DNA from: Lophius americanus
Taxonomy: Eukaryota > Chordata > Actinopteri > Lophiiformes > Lophiidae
Length of the DNA: 64,000 nucleotides
Reading direction: 5' to 3'
NCBI GenBank assembly: GCA_037951165.1
Contig: JBBDHG010000158.1
Span: 1-64,000 of the forward strand
The position numbers and the translations under genes are program-made. Within the stretch, counting starts at the first letter, position 1; the number at the start of each line of letters is the position of its first letter. Below the pieces are notes generated by a model. It was given only the letters and a program-made list of their open reading frames with translations. It searched no databases and was not told the DNA's origin. Shown here in pieces: positions 32,873 through 47,500 of this stretch.

Positions 32873-35800
32873 GGCCTTGTCTCTCTGAGGTAAGTCTGTT
32901 TTTGCAAACATGTGTCAATTTGCTCCAAAAGCACTTAGAATCAGGTTTCAAGCTAGATATGATCAGATTTGCTTTAAATTGAAGGAAAATAACGTTTTTA
33001 CTAACTTTCATTTTTTTAGTTTTATATCACATACTCTTTATTTTTGGCCTTGTCTCACTGAGGTAAGTCTGTTTTTGCAAACATGTGTCAATTTGCTCCA
33101 AAAGCACTTAGATGCAGGTTTCAAGCTAGATACAATAATATTTGCTTTAAATTGAATGCAGACAGGGTATATACTAATTTTCATTTTTTTAGCTGAAATC
33201 ATAAACTTTTAATTTTTGCCTTGTCTCTCTGAGGTAAGTCTGTTTTTGCAAACATGTGTCAATTTGCTCCAAAAGCACTTAAAGCAGGTTTCAAGCTAGA
33301 TATAATAAGATTTGCTTAAAAATGAAGGAATACAAGGTTAATACTAACTTTAATTTTTTTAGCTGAAATCATAAACTTTGTAATTTTGGCCTGGTCTCTC
33401 TGAGGTAAGTCTGTTTTTGCAAACATGTGTTAATTTGCTCCAAAAGCACTTAGAAGCAGGTGTCAAGCTAGATATAATCAGAATTGCTTTAATATGAAGG
33501 AATACCAGGTTATTACTAACTTTAATTTTTTAGCTGAAATCATAAACTTTTTAATTTTGGCCTTGTCTCTCTGAGGTAAGCCTATTTTTGCAAATATCGG
33601 TAATTTTGCTCCAAAAGCACTTAGAAGCAGGTTTCAAGCTAGATACAATAAGATTTGCTTTAAATTGAAGGAAAATAAGGTTTTTACTAACTTTCATTTT
33701 TTTAAGCTTATATCACATACTCTTTATTTTTGGCCTTGTCTCGCTGAGGTAAGTCTGTTTTTGCAAACATGTGTCAATTTGCTCCAAAAGCACTTAGATG
33801 CAGGTTTCAAGCTAGATACAATAATATTTGCTTTAAATTGAATGCAGACAGGGTATATACTAACTTTCATTTTTTTTAGCTGAAATCATAAACTTTGTAA
33901 TTTTGGCCTTGTCTCTCTGAGGTAAGTCTGTTTTTGCAAACATGTGTCAATTTGCTCCAAAAGCACTTAGAAGCAGGTTTCAAGCTAGATATAATAAGAT
34001 TTGCTTTAAAATGAAGGAATACAAGGTTATTACTAACTTTCATTTTTTTAGCTGAAATCATAAACTTTGTAATTTTGGCCTCGTCTCTCTGAGGTAAGTC
34101 TGTTTTTGCAAACATGTGTCAATTTGCTCCAAAAGCACTTAGAAGCAGGTGTCAAGCTAGATTTAATCAGATTTGCTTTAAATTGAAGGAAAATAAGGTT
34201 TTCACTAGCTTTCATTTTTTCTAGCTGAAATCACATGCTCTTTATTTTTGGCCTTGTCTCGCTGAGGTAAGCCTATTTTTGCAAATATCGGTAATTTTGC
34301 TGCAAAAGCACTTAGAAGCAGGTTTCAAGCTAGATACAATAAGATTTGCTTTAAATTGAATTCAAACAGGGTTTATACTAACTTTAATTTTTTTGCAGAA
34401 ATCATAAACTTTGTAATTTTGGCCTTGTCTCTCTGAGGTAAGTCTGTTTTTGCAAACATGTGTCAATTTGCTCCAAAAGCACTTAGAATCAGGTTTCAAG
34501 CTAGATATAATTAGATTTGCTTTAAATTGAAGGAAAATAAGGTTTTTACTAACTTTCATTTTTTTAGCTTATATCACATACTCTTTATTTTTGGCCTTGT
34601 CTCGCTGAGGTAAGTCTGTTTTGCAAACATGTGTCAATTTGCTCCAAAAGCACTTAGAAGCAGGTTTCAAGCTAGATATAATAAGATTTGCTTTAAATTG
34701 AAGGAATACATGGTTATTACTAACTTTAATTTTTTTAGCTGAAATCATAAACTTTGTAATTTTGGCCTCGTCTCTCTGAGGTAAGTCTGTTTTTGCAAAC
34801 ATGTGTCAATTTGCTCCAAAAGCACTTAGAATCAGGTTTCAAGCTAGATATAATTAGATTTGCTTTAAATTGAAGGAAAATAAGGTTTTTACTAACTTTC
34901 ATTTTTTTAGCTTATATCACATACTCTTTATTTTTGGCCTTGTCTCGCTGAGGTAAGTCTGTTTTGCAAACATGTGTCAATTTGCTCCAAAAGCACTTAG
35001 AAGCAGGTTTCAAGCTAGATATAATAAGATTTGCTTTAAATTGAAGGAATACATGGTTATTACTAACTTTAATTTTTTTAGCTGAAATCATAAACTTTGT
35101 AATTTTGGCCTCGTCTCTCTGAGGTAAGTCTGTTTTTGCAAACATGTGTCAATTTGCTCCAAAAGCACTTAGAAGCAGGTTTCAAGCTAGATATAATCAG
35201 ATTTGCTTTAATATGAAGGAATACAAGGTTATTACTAACTTTAATTTTTTTAGCTGAAATCATAAACTTTTTAATTTTGGCCTTGTCTCTCTGAGGTAAG
35301 TCTGTTTTTGCAAACATGTGTCAATTTGCTCCAAAAGCACTTAGAAGCAGGTTTCAAGCTAGATACAATAATATTTGCTTTAAATTGAATGCAGACAGGG
35401 TATATACTAACTTTCATTTTTTTTAGCTGAAATCATAAACTTTGTAATTTTGGCCCTGTCTCGCTGAGGTAAGTCTGTTTTTGCAAACATGTGTCAATTT
35501 GCTCCAAAAGCACTTAGAAGCAGGTTTCAAGCTAGATATAATAAGATTTGCTTAAAAATGAAGGAATACAAGGTTAATACTAACTTTAATTTTTTTAGCT
35601 GAAATCATAAACTTTGTAATTTTGGCCTGGTCTCTCTGAGGTAAGTCTGTTTTTGCAAACATGTGTTAATTTGCTCCAAAAGCACTTAGAAGCAGGTGTC
35701 AAGCTAGATTTATTCAGATTTGCTTTAAATTGAAGGAAAATAAGGTTTTCACTAGCTTTCATTTTTTCAGCTGAAATCACATGCTCTTTATTTTTGGCCT

Positions 35801-35967
35801 TGTCTCGCTGAGGTAAGCCTATTTTTGCAAACATGTGTCAATTTCCTCCAAAAGCACTTAGAAGCAGGTTTCAAGCTAGATATAATCAGATTTGCTTTAA
35901 TATGAAGGAATACCAGGTTATTACTAACTTTCATTTTTTTAGCTGAAATCATAAACTTTGTAATTTT
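32873..35967 (+). repeat. 18-monomer unit (3,095 bp), copy A
   Basis: Starts with an AACGTT monomer carrying GATATGATCAG and reaches the next such monomer at 35968. It resembles the 19-monomer unit without its EcoRI-adjacent monomer pattern changed, and carries the private TTTGCTGCAAAAGC (about 34298) also seen at 37396. It contains a 343-bp two-monomer tandem duplication at about 34480-35165. Confidence 0.85.
34480..35165 (+). repeat. 343-bp two-monomer tandem duplication
   Basis: The pair GATATAATTAG monomer plus one-T-deleted GTCTGTTTTGC monomer occurs at about 34494-34836 and again at about 34837-35165. No difference was noticed between the two. Copy B of the larger unit has only one such pair, so the offset between copies changes from 3,096 to 2,753 bp across it. 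Confidence 0.88.
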
Positions 35968-38720
35968 GGCCTTGTCTCTCTGAGGTAAGTCTGTTTTTGC
36001 AAACATGTGTCAATTTGCTCCAAAAGCACTTAGAATCAGGTTTCAAGCTAGATATGATCAGATTTGCTTTAAATTGAAGGAAAATAACGTTTTTACTAAC
36101 TTTCATTTTTTTAGTTTTATATCACATACTCTTTATTTTTGGCCTTGTCTCACTGAGGTAAGTCTGTTTTTGCAAACATGTGTCAATTTGCTCCAAAAGC
36201 ACTTAGATGCAGGTTTCAAGCTAGATACAATAATATTTGCTTTAAATTGAATGCAGACAGGGTATATACTAATTTTCATTTTTTTAGCTGAAATCATAAA
36301 CTTTTAATTTTTGCCTTGTCTCTCTGAGGTAAGTCTGTTTTTGCAAACATGTGTCAATTTGCTCCAAAAGCACTTAAAGCAGGTTTCAAGCTAGATATAA
36401 TAAGATTTGCTTAAAAATGAAGGAATACAAGGTTAATACTAACTTTAATTTTTTTAGCTGAAATCATAAACTTTGTAATTTTGGCCTGGTCTCTCTGAGG
36501 TAAGTCTGTTTTTGCAAACATGTGTTAATTTGCTCCAAAAGCACTTAGAAGCAGGTGTCAAGCTAGATATAATCAGAATTGCTTTAATATGAAGGAATAC
36601 CAGGTTATTACTAACTTTAATTTTTTTAGCTGAAATCATAAACTTTTTAATTTTGGCCTTGTCTCTCTGAGGTAAGCCTATTTTTGCAAATATCGGTAAT
36701 TTTGCTCCAAAAGCACTTAGAAGCAGGTTTCAAGCTAGATACAATAAGATTTGCTTTAAATTGAAGGAAAATAAGGTTTTTACTAACTTTCATTTTTTTA
36801 AGCTTATATCACATACTCTTTATTTTTGGCCTTGTCTCGCTGAGGTAAGTCTGTTTTTGCAAACATGTGTCAATTTGCTCCAAAAGCACTTAGATGCAGG
36901 TTTCAAGCTAGATACAATAATATTTGCTTTAAATTGAATGCAGACAGGGTATATACTAACTTTCATTTTTTTTAGCTGAAATCATAAACTTTGTAATTTT
37001 GGCCTTGTCTCTCTGAGGTAAGTCTGTTTTTGCAAACATGTGTCAATTTGCTCCAAAAGCACTTAGAAGCAGGTTTCAAGCTAGATATAATAAGATTTGC
37101 TTTAAAATGAAGGAATACAAGGTTATTACTAACTTTCATTTTTTTAGCTGAAATCATAAACTTTGTAATTTTGGCCTCGTCTCTCTGAGGTAAGTCTGTT
37201 TTTGCAAACATGTGTCAATTTGCTCCAAAAGCACTTAGAAGCAGGTGTCAAGCTAGATTTAATCAGATTTGCTTTAAATTGAAGGAAAATAAGGTTTTCA
37301 CTAGCTTTCATTTTTTCTAGCTGAAATCACATGCTCTTTATTTTTGGCCTTGTCTCGCTGAGGTAAGCCTATTTTTGCAAATATCGGTAATTTTGCTGCA
37401 AAAGCACTTAGAAGCAGGTTTCAAGCTAGATACAATAAGATTTGCTTTAAATTGAATTCAAACAGGGTTTATACTAACTTTAATTTTTTAGCAGAAATCA
37501 TAAACTTTGTAATTTTGGCCTTGTCTCTCTGAGGTAAGTCTGTTTTTGCAAACATGTGTCAATTTGCTCCAAAAGCACTTAGAATCAGGTTTCAAGCTAG
37601 ATATAATTAGATTTGCTTTAAATTGAAGGAAAATAAGGTTTTTACTAACTTTCATTTTTTTAGCTTATATCACATACTCTTTATTTTTGGCCTTGTCTCG
37701 CTGAGGTAAGTCTGTTTTGCAAACATGTGTCAATTTGCTCCAAAAGCACTTAGAAGCAGGTTTCAAGCTAGATATAATAAGATTTGCTTTAAATTGAAGG
37801 AATACATGGTTATTACTAACTTTAATTTTTTTAGCTGAAATCATAAACTTTGTAATTTTGGCCTCGTCTCTCTGAGGTAAGTCTGTTTTTGCAAACATGT
37901 GTCAATTTGCTCCAAAAGCACTTAGAAGCAGGTTTCAAGCTAGATATAATCAGATTTGCTTTAATATGAAGGAATACAAGGTTATTACTAACTTTAATTT
38001 TTTTAGCTGAAATCATAAACTTTTTAATTTTGGCCTTGTCTCTCTGAGGTAAGTCTGTTTTTGCAAACATGTGTCAATTTGCTCCAAAAGCACTTAGAAG
38101 CAGGTTTCAAGCTAGATACAATAATATTTGCTTTAAATTGAATGCAGACAGGGTATATACTAACTTTCATTTTTTTTAGCTGAAATCATAAACTTTGTAA
38201 TTTTGGCCCTGTCTCGCTGAGGTAAGTCTGTTTTTGCAAACATGTGTCAATTTGCTCCAAAAGCACTTAGAAGCAGGTTTCAAGCTAGATATAATAAGAT
38301 TTGCTTAAAAATGAAGGAATACAAGGTTAATACTAACTTTAATTTTTTTGGCTGAAATCATAAACTTTGTAATTTTGGCCTGGTCTCTCTGAGGTAAGTC
38401 TGTTTTTGCAAACATGTGTTAATTTGCTCCAAAAGCACTTAGAAGCAGGTGTCAAGCTAGATTTATTCAGATTTGCTTTAAATTGAAGGAAAATAAGGTT
38501 TTCACTAGCTTTCATTTTTTCAGCTGAAATCACATGCTCTTTATTTTTGGCCTTGTCTCGCTGAGGTAAGCCTATTTTTGCAAACATGTGTCAATTTCCT
38601 CCAAAAGCACTTAGAAGCAGGTTTCAAGCTAGATATAATCAGATTTGCTTTAATATGAAGGAATACCAGGTTATTACTAACTTTAATTTTTTTAGCTGAA
38701 ATCATAAACTTTGTAATTTT
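35968..38720 (+). repeat. 16-monomer unit (2,753 bp), copy B
   Basis: Matches 32873-35967 apart from the missing two-monomer duplication. A single A-to-G change at 38350 turns the terminal TAG of one T-tract into TGG, one of the few monomers in the window where the acceptor-like AG is lost. Confidence 0.85.
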
Positions 38721-40299
38721 GGCCTTGTCTCTCTGAGGTAAGTCTGTTTTTGCAAACATGTGTCAATTTGCTCCAAAAGCACTTAGAATCAGGTTTCAAG
38801 CTAGATATAATCAGATTTGCTTTAAATTGAAGGAAAATAACGTTTTTACTAACTTTCATTTTTTTAGTTTTATATCACATACTCTTTATTTTTGGCCTTG
38901 TCTCGCTGAGGTAAGTCTGTTTTTGCAAACATGTGTCAATTTGCTCCAAAAGCACTTAGAAGCAGGTTTCAAGCTAGATATAATCAGATTTGCTTTAATA
39001 TGAAGGAATAACAGGTTATTACTAACTTTCATTCTTTTAGCTGAAATCATAAACTTTGTAATTTTGGCCTTGTCTCTCTGAGGTTAGTCTGTTTTTGCAA
39101 TTATGTGTCAATTTGCTCCAAAAGCACTTAGAAGCAAGTTTCAAGCTAGATATAATAAGATTTGCTTTAAATTGAATGCAAACAGGGTTTATACTAACTT
39201 TCATTTTTTAAGCTGAAATCATTAACTTTGTAATTTTGGCCTTGTCTCTCTGAAGTAAGTCTGTTTTTGCAAACATGTGTCAATTTGCTCTAAAAGCACT
39301 TAGAACCAGGTTTCAAGCTAGATATAATCAGATTTGCTTTAAATTGAAGGAAAATAAGGTTTTTACTACTTTCATTTTTTTAAGCTTATATCACATACTC
39401 TTTATTTTTGGCCTTGTCTCGCTGAGGTAAGTCTGTTTTTGCAAACATGTGTCAATTTGCTCCAAAAGCACTTAGAAGCAGGTTTCAAGCTAGATACAAT
39501 AATATTTGCTTTAAATTGAATTCAGACAGGGTATATACTAACTTTCATTTTTTCAGCTGAAATCACATGCTCTTTATTTTTGGCCTTGTCTCGCTGAGGT
39601 AAGCCTATTTTTGCAAACATGTGTCAATTTCCTCCAAAAGCACTTAGAAGCAGGTTTCAAGCTAGATATAATCAGATTTGCTTTAATATGAAGGAATACC
39701 AGGTTATTACTAACTTTAATTTTTTTAGCTGAAATCATAAACTTTGTAATTTTGGCCTTGTCTCTCTGAGGTAAGTCTGTTTTTGCAAACATGTGTCAAT
39801 TTGCTCCAAAAGCACTTAGAATCAGGTTTCAAGCTAGATATAATCAGATTTGCTTTAAATTGAAGGAAAATAACGTTTTTACTAACTTTCATTTTTTTAG
39901 TTTTATATCACATACTCTTTATTTTTGGCCTTGTCTCGCTGAGGTAAGTCTGTTTTTGCAAACATGTGTCAATTTGCTCCAAAAGCACTTAGAAGCAGGT
40001 TTCAAGCTAGATATAATCAGATTTGCTTTAATATGAAGGAATAACAGGTTATTACTAACTTTCATTTTTTTAGCTGAAATCATAAACTTTGTAATTTTGG
40101 CCTTGTCTCTCTGAGGTTAGTCTGTTTTTGCAATTATGTGTCAATTTGCTCCAAAAGCACTTAGAAGCAAGTTTCAAGCTAGATATAATAAGATTTGCTT
40201 TAAATTGAATGCAAACAGGGTTTATACTAACTTTCATTTTTTTAGCTGAAATCATTAAACTTTGTAATTTTGGCCTTGTCTCTCTGAAGTAAGTCTGTT
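38721..40299 (+). repeat. Transition block before the 25-monomer duplication
   Basis: An AACGTT, GAAGCAGG, CAATTATG triplet near 38721-39235 is repeated near 39754-40270 (six monomers, 1,033 bp apart). Between them are an AGAACCAGG monomer with a shortened TACTACTTTC (about 39365) and an EcoRI monomer fused to TTTTTTCAGCTG (about 39550). ATCATTAAACTTTG at about 40252 is an unusual one-base gain. Confidence 0.75.
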
Positions 40300-42005
40300 T
40301 TTGCAAACATGTGTCAATTTGCTCGAAAAGCACTTAGAACCAGGTTTCAAGCTAGATATAATCAGATTTGCTTTAAATTGAAGGAAAATAAGGTTTTTAC
40401 TAACTTTCATTTTTTTAAGCTTATATCACATACTCTTTATTTTTGGCCTTGTCTCGATGAGGTAAGTCTGTTTTTGCAAACATGTGTCAATTTGCTCCAA
40501 AAGCACTTAGAAGCAGGTTTCAAGCTAGATACAATAATATTTGCTTTAAATTGAATTCAGACAGGGTATATACTAACTTTCATTTTTTTAGTTGAAATCA
40601 TGAACTTTGTAATTTTTGCCTTGTCTCTCTGAGGTAAGTCTGTTTTTGCAAACATGTGTCAATTTGGTCCAAAAGCACTTAGAAGCAGGTTTCAAGCTAG
40701 ATATAATAAGATTTGCTTTAAAATGAAGGAATACAAGGTTATTACTAACTTTAATTTTTTTAGCTGAAATCATAAACTTTGTAATTTTGGCCTCGTCTCT
40801 CTGAGGTAAGTCTGTTTTTGCAAACATGTGTCAATTTGCTCCAAAAGCACTTAGAATCAGGTTTCAAGCTAGATATAATAAGATTTGCTTTAAATTGAAG
40901 GAAAATGAGGTTTTTTCTAACTTTAATTTTTTTAGCTTTTATCACATACTCTTTATTTTTGGCCTTGTCTCGCTGAGGTAAGTCTGTTTTTGCAAACATG
41001 TGTCAATTTGCTCCAAAAGCACTTAGAAGCAGGTTTCAAGCTAGATATAATAAGATTTGCTTTAAAATGAAGGAATACATGGTTATTACTAACTTTAATT
41101 TTTTTAGCTGAAATCATAAACTTTGTAATTTTGGCCTCGTCTCTCTGAGGTAAGTCTGTTTTTGCAAACATGTGTCAATTTGCTCCAAAAGCACTTAGAA
41201 GCAGGTTTCAAGCTAGATATAATCAGATTTGCTTTAATATGAAGGAATACAAGGTTATTACTAACTTTATTTTTTAAGCTAAAATCATAAACTTTGTAAT
41301 TTTGGCCTTGTCTCTCTGAGGTAAGTCTGTTTTTGCAAACATGTGTCAATTTGCTCCAAAAGCACTTAGAAGCAGGTTTCAAGCTAGATATAATAAGATT
41401 TGCTTAAAAATGAAGGAATACAAGGTTAATACTAACTTTAATTTTTTTAGCTGAAATCATAAACTTTGTAATTTTGGCCTGGTCTCTCTGAGGTAAGTCT
41501 GTTTTGGCAAACATGTGTTAATTTGCTCCAAAAGCACTTAGAAGCAGGTGTCAAGCTAGATTTATTCAGATTTGCTTTAAATTGAAGGAAAATAAGGTTT
41601 TCACTAGCTTTCATTTTTTCAGCTGAAATCACATGCTATTTATTTTTGGCCTTGTCTCGCTGAGGTAAGCCTATTTTTGCAAACATGTGTCAATTTCCTC
41701 CAAAAGCACTTAGAAGCAGGTTTCAAGCTAGATATAATCAGATTTGCTTTAATATGAAGGAATACCAGGTTATTACTAACTTTCATTTTTTTAGCTGAAA
41801 TCATAAACTTTGTAATTTTGGCCTTGTCTCTCTGAGGTAAGTCTGTTTTTGCAAACATGTGTCAATTTGCTCCAAAAGCACTTAGAATCAGGTTTCAAGC
41901 TAGATATGATTAGATTTGCTTTAAATTGAAGGAAAATAACGTTTTTACTAACTTTCATTTTTTTAGTTTTATATCACATACTCTTTATTTTTGGCCTTGT
42001 CTCAC
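39864..42005 (+). repeat. Segment duplicated from ~30917-33058 (8,947-bp offset)
   Basis: Subtype order and private markers match at a constant offset of 8,947 bp, about 52 monomers. Markers are TGCTCGAAAAGC, AGTTGAAATCATGAAC, AATTTGGTCC, AATGAGGTTTTTTC, TTTATTTTTTAAGC, GTTTTGGCAAAC, ATGCTATTTATT and GATATGAT. The match ends near 42010-42060, where GATGCAGG is replaced by GAAGCAGG. Confidence 0.87.
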
Positions 42006-44599
42006 TGAGGTAAGTCTGTTTTTGCAAACATGTGTCAATTTGCTCCAAAAGCACTTAGAAGCAGGTTTCAAGCTAGATATAATCAGATTTGCTTTAATAT
42101 GAAGGAATAACAGGTTATTACTAACTTTCATTTTTTTAGCTGAAATCATAAACTTTGTAATTTTGGCCTTGTCTCTCTGAGGTTAGTCTGTTTTTGCAAT
42201 TATGTGTCAATTTGCTCCAAAAGCACTTAGAAGCAAGTTTCAAGCTAGATATAATAAGATTTGCTTTAAATTGAATGCAAACAGGGTTTATACTAACTTT
42301 CATTTTTTTAGCTGAAATCATAAACTTTGTAATTTTGGCCTTGTCTCTCTGAAGTAAGTCTGTTTTTGCAAACATGTGTCAATTTGCTCGAAAAGCACTT
42401 AGAACCAGGTTTCAAGCTAGATATAATCAGATTTGCTTTAAATTGAAGGAAAATAAGGTTTTTACTAACTTTCATTTTTTTAAGCTTATATCACATACTC
42501 TTTATTTTTGGCCTTGTCTCTCTGAGGTAAGCCTATTTTTGCAAATATCGGTAATTTTGCTCCAAAAGCACTTAGAAGCAGGTTTCAAGCTAGATACAAT
42601 AAGATTTGCTTTAAATTGAATTCAAACAGGGTTTATACTAACTTTAATTTTTTAGCAGAAATCATAAACTTTGTAATTTTGGCCTTGTCTCTCTGAGGTA
42701 AGTCTATTTTTGCAAACATGTGTCAATTTGCTCCAAAAGCACTTAGAATCAGGTTTCAAGCTAGATATTATCAGATTTGCTTTAAATTGAAGGAAAATAA
42801 GGTTTTTACTAACTTTCATTTTTGTAGCTTATATCACATACTCTTTTTTTTTGGCCTTGTCTCGCTGAGGTAAGTCTGTTTTTGCAAACATGTGTTAATT
42901 TGCTCCAAAAGCACTTAGAAGCAGGTTTCAAGCTAGATACAATAATATTTGCTTTAAATTGAATGCAGACAGGGTATATACTAACTTTCATTTTTTTTAG
43001 CTGAAATCATAAACTTTGTAATTTTGGCCTTGTCTCTCTGAGGTAAGTCTGTTTTTGCAAACATGTGTCAATTTGGTCCAAAAGCACTTAGAAGCAGGTT
43101 TCAAGCTAGATATAATAAGATTTGCTTTAAAATGAAGGAATACAAGGTTATTACTAACTTTAATTTTTTTAGCTGAAATCATAAACTTTGTAATTTTGGC
43201 CTCGTCTCTCTGAGGTAAGTCTGTTTTTGCAAACATGTGTCAATTTGCTCCAAAAGCACTTAGAATCAGGTTTCAAGCTAGATATAATAAGATTTGCTTT
43301 AAATTGAAGGAAAATGAGGTTTTTTCTAACTTTCATTTTTTTAGCTTTTATCACATACTCTTTATTTTTGGCCTTGTCTCACTGAGGTAAGTCTGTTTTT
43401 GCAAACATGTGTCAATTTGCTCCAAAAGCACTTAGAAGCAGGTTTCAAGCTAGATATAATCAGATTTGATTTAATATGAAGGAATACAAGTTTATTACTA
43501 ACTTTAATTTTTTTAGCTGAAATCATAAACTTTGTAATTTTGGCCTCGTCTCTCTGAGGTAAGTCTGTTTTTGCAAACATGTGTCAATTTGCTCCAAAAG
43601 CACTTAGAATCAGGTTTCAAGCTAGATATTATCAGATTTGCTTTAAATTGAAGGAAAATAAGGTTTTTACTAACTTTCATTTTTGTAGCTTATATCACAT
43701 ACTCTTTATTTTTGGCCTTGTCTCGCTGAGGTAAGTCTGTTTTTGCAAACATGTGTCAATTTGCTCCAAAAGCACTTAGATGCAGGTTTCAAGCTAGATA
43801 CAATAATATTTGCTTTAAATTGAATGCAAACAGGGTTTATACTAACTTTCATTTTTTTAGCTGAAATCATAAACTTTGTAATTTTGGCCTTGTCTCTCTG
43901 AGGTAAGTCTGTTTTTGCAAACATGTGTCAATTTGCTCCAAAAGCACTTAGAAGCAGGTTTCAAGCTAGATATAATAAGATTTGCTTTAAAATGAAGGAA
44001 TACAAGGTTATTACTAACTTTCATTTTTTCTAGCTGAAATCACATGCTCTTTATTTTTGGCCTTTTCTCGCTGAGGTAAGCCTATTTTTGCAAATATCGG
44101 TAATTTTGCTCCAAAAGCACTTAGAAGCAGGTTTCAAGCTAGATACAATAAGATTTGCTTTAAATTGAATTCAAACAGGGTTTATACTAACTTTAATTTT
44201 TTAGCTGAAATCATAAACTTTGTAATTTTGGCCATGTCTCTCTGAGGTAAGTCTGTTTTTGCAAACATGTGTCAATTTGCTCCAAAAGCACTTAGAATCA
44301 AGTTTCAAGCTAGATATAATAAGATTTGCTTTAAATTGAAGGAAAATGAGGTTTTTTCTAACTTTCATTTTTTTAGCTTTTATCACATACTCTTTATTTT
44401 TGGCCTTGTCTCACTGAGGTAAGTCTGTTTTTGCAAACATGTGTCAATTTGCTCCAAAAGCACTTAGAAGCAGGTTTCAAGCTAGATATAATCAGATTTG
44501 CTTTAATATGAAGGAATAACAGGTTATTACTAACTTTCATTTTTTTAGCTGAAATCATAAACTTTGTAATTTTGGCCTTGTCTCTCTGAGGTAAGTCTG
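40300..44599 (+). repeat. 25-monomer higher-order unit (4,302 bp), copy 1
   Basis: From the AGAACCAGG monomer near 40335 to just before the next one near 44638. It includes AGTTGAAATCATGAAC, AATGAGG, AATACATGG, GATTTATTCAG, chimeric, CAATTATG and EcoRI monomers, then a run with TTTTTGTAGC (about 42820 and 43680), TTTTTTCTCGCTG (GGCCTTTTCTCG near 44060) and GGCCATGTC (about 44230). Each recurs 4,302 bp later. Confidence 0.88.
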
Positions 44600-47500
44600 T
44601 TTTTGCAAACATGTGTCAATTTGCTCGAAAAGCACTTAGAACCAGGTTTCAAGCTAGATATAATCAGATTTGCTTTAAATTGAAGGAAAATAAGGTTTTT
44701 ACTAACTTTCATTTTTTAAGCTTATATCACATACTCTTTATTTTTGGCCTTGTCTCGCTGAGGTAAGTCTGTTTTTGCAAACATGTGTCAATTTGCTCCA
44801 AAAGCACTTAGAAGCAGGTTTCAAGCTAGATACAATAATATTTGCTTTAAATTGAATTCAGACAGGGTATATACTAACTTTCATTTTTTTAGTTGAAATC
44901 ATGAACTTTGTAATTTTTGCCTTGTCTCTCTGAGGTAAGTCTGTTTTTGCAAACATGTGTCAATTTGGTCCAAAAGCACTTAGAAGCAGGTTTCAAGCTA
45001 GATATAATAAGATTTGCTTTAAAATGAAGGAATACAAGGTTATTACTAACTTTAATTTTTTTAGCTGAAATCATAAACTTTGTAATTTTGGCCTCGTCTC
45101 TCTGAGGTAAGTCTGTTTTTGCAAACATGTGTCAATTTGCTCCAAAAGCACTTAGAATCAGGTTTCAAGCTAGATATAATAAGATTTGCTTTAAATTGAA
45201 GGAAAATGAGGTTTTTTCTAACTTTCATTTTTTTAGCTTTTATCACATACTCTTTATTTTTGGCCTTGTCTCGCTGAGGTAAGTCTGTTTTTGCAAACAT
45301 GTGTCAATTTGCTCCAAAAGCACTTAGAAGCAGGTTTCAAGCTACATATAATAAGATTTGCTTTAAAATGAAGGAATACATGGTTATTACTAACTTTAAT
45401 TTTTTTAGCTGAAATCATAAACTTTGTAATTTTGGCCTCGTCTCTCTGAGGTAAGTCTGTTTTTGCAAACATGTGTCAATTTGCTCCAAAAGCACTTAGA
45501 AGCAGGTTTCAAGCTAGATATAATCAGATTTGCTTTAATATGAAGGAATACAAGGTTATTACTAACTTTAATTTTTTAAGCTGAAATCATAAACTTTGTA
45601 ATTTTGGCCTTGTCTCTCTGAGGTAAGTCTGTTTTTGCAAACATGTGTCAATTTGCTCCAAAAGCACTTAGAAGCAGGTTTCAAGCTAGATATAATAAGA
45701 TTTGCTTAAAAATGAAGGAATACAAGGTTAATACTAACTTTAATTTTTTTAGCTGAAATCATAAACTTTGTAATTTTGGCCTGGTCTCTCTGAGGTAAGT
45801 CTGTTTTTGCAAACATGTGTTAATTTGCTCCAAAAGCACTTAGAAGCAGGTGTCAAGCTAGATTTATTCAGATTTGCTTTAAATTGAAGGAAAATAAGGT
45901 TTTCACTAGCTTTCATTTTTTCAGCTGAAATCACATGCTCTTTATTTTTGGCCTTGTCTCGCTGAGGTAAGCCTATTTTTGCAAACATGTGTCAATTTCC
46001 TCCAAAAGCACTTAGAAGCAGGTTTCAAGCTAGATATAATCAGATTTGCTTTAATATGAAGGAATACCAGGTTATTACTAACTTTCATTTTTTTAGCTGA
46101 AATCATAAACTTTGTAATTTTGGCCTTGTCTCTCTGAGGTAAGTCTGTTTTTGCAAACATGTGTCAATTTGCTCCAAAAGCACTTAGAATCAGGTTTCAA
46201 GCTAGATATGATCAGATTTGCTTTAAATTGAAGGAAAATAACGTTTTTACTAACTTTCATTTTTTTAGTTTTATATCACATACTCTTTATTTTTGGCCTT
46301 GTCTCGCTGAGGTAAGTCTGTTTTTGCAAACATGTGTCAATTTGCTCCAAAAGCACTTAGAAGCAGGTTTCAAGCTAGATATAATCAGATTTGCTTTAAT
46401 ATGAAGGAATAACAGGTTATTACTAACTTTCATTTTTTTAGCTGAAATCATAAACTTTGTAATTTTGGCCTTGTCTCTCTGAGGTAAGTCTGTTTTTGCA
46501 ATTATGTGTCAATTTGCTCCAAAAGCACTTAGAAGCAAGTTTCAAGCTAGATATAATAAGATTTGCTTTAAATTGAATGCAAACAGGGTTTATACTAACT
46601 TTCATTTTTTTAGCTGAAATCATAAACTTTGTAATTTTGGCCTTGTCTCTCTGAAGTAAGTCTGTTTTTGCAAACATGTGTCAATTTGCTCGAAAAGCAC
46701 TTAGAACCAGGTTTCAAGCTAGATATAATCAGATTTGCTTTGAATTGAAGGAAAATAAGGTTTTTACTAACTTTCATTTTTTTAAGCTTATATCACATAC
46801 TCTTTATTTTTGGCCTTGTCTCTCTGAGGTAAGCCTATTTTTGCAAATATCGGTAATTTTGCTCCAAAAGCACTTAGAAGCAGGTTTCAAGCTAGATACA
46901 ATAAGATTTGCTTTAAATTGAATTCAAACAGGGTTTATACTAACTTTAATTTTTTAGCAGAAATCATAAACTTTGTAATTTTGGCCTTGTCTCTCTGAGG
47001 TAAGTCTATTTTTGCAAACATGTGTCAATTTGCTCCAAAAGCACTTAGAATCAGGTTTCAAGCTAGATATTATCAGATTTGCTTTAAATTGAAGGAAAAT
47101 AAGGTTTTTACTAACTTTCATTTTTGTAGCTTTTATCACATACTCTTTTTTTTTGGTCTTGTCTCGCTGAGGTAAGTCTGTTTTTGCAAACATGTGTTAA
47201 TTTGCTCCAAAAGCACTTAGAAGCAGGTTTCAAGCTAGATACAATAATATTTGCTTTAAATTGAATGCAGACAGGGTATATACTAACTTTCATTTTTTTT
47301 AGCTGAAATCATAAACTTTGTAATTTTGGCCTTGTCTCTCTGAGGTAAGTCTGTTTTTGCAAACATGTGTCAATTTGGTCCAAAAGCACTTAGAAGCAGG
47401 TTTCAAGCTAGATATAATAAGATTTGCTTTAAAATGAAGGAATACAAGGTTATTACTAACTTTAATTTTTTTAGCTGAAATCATAAACTTTGTAATTTTG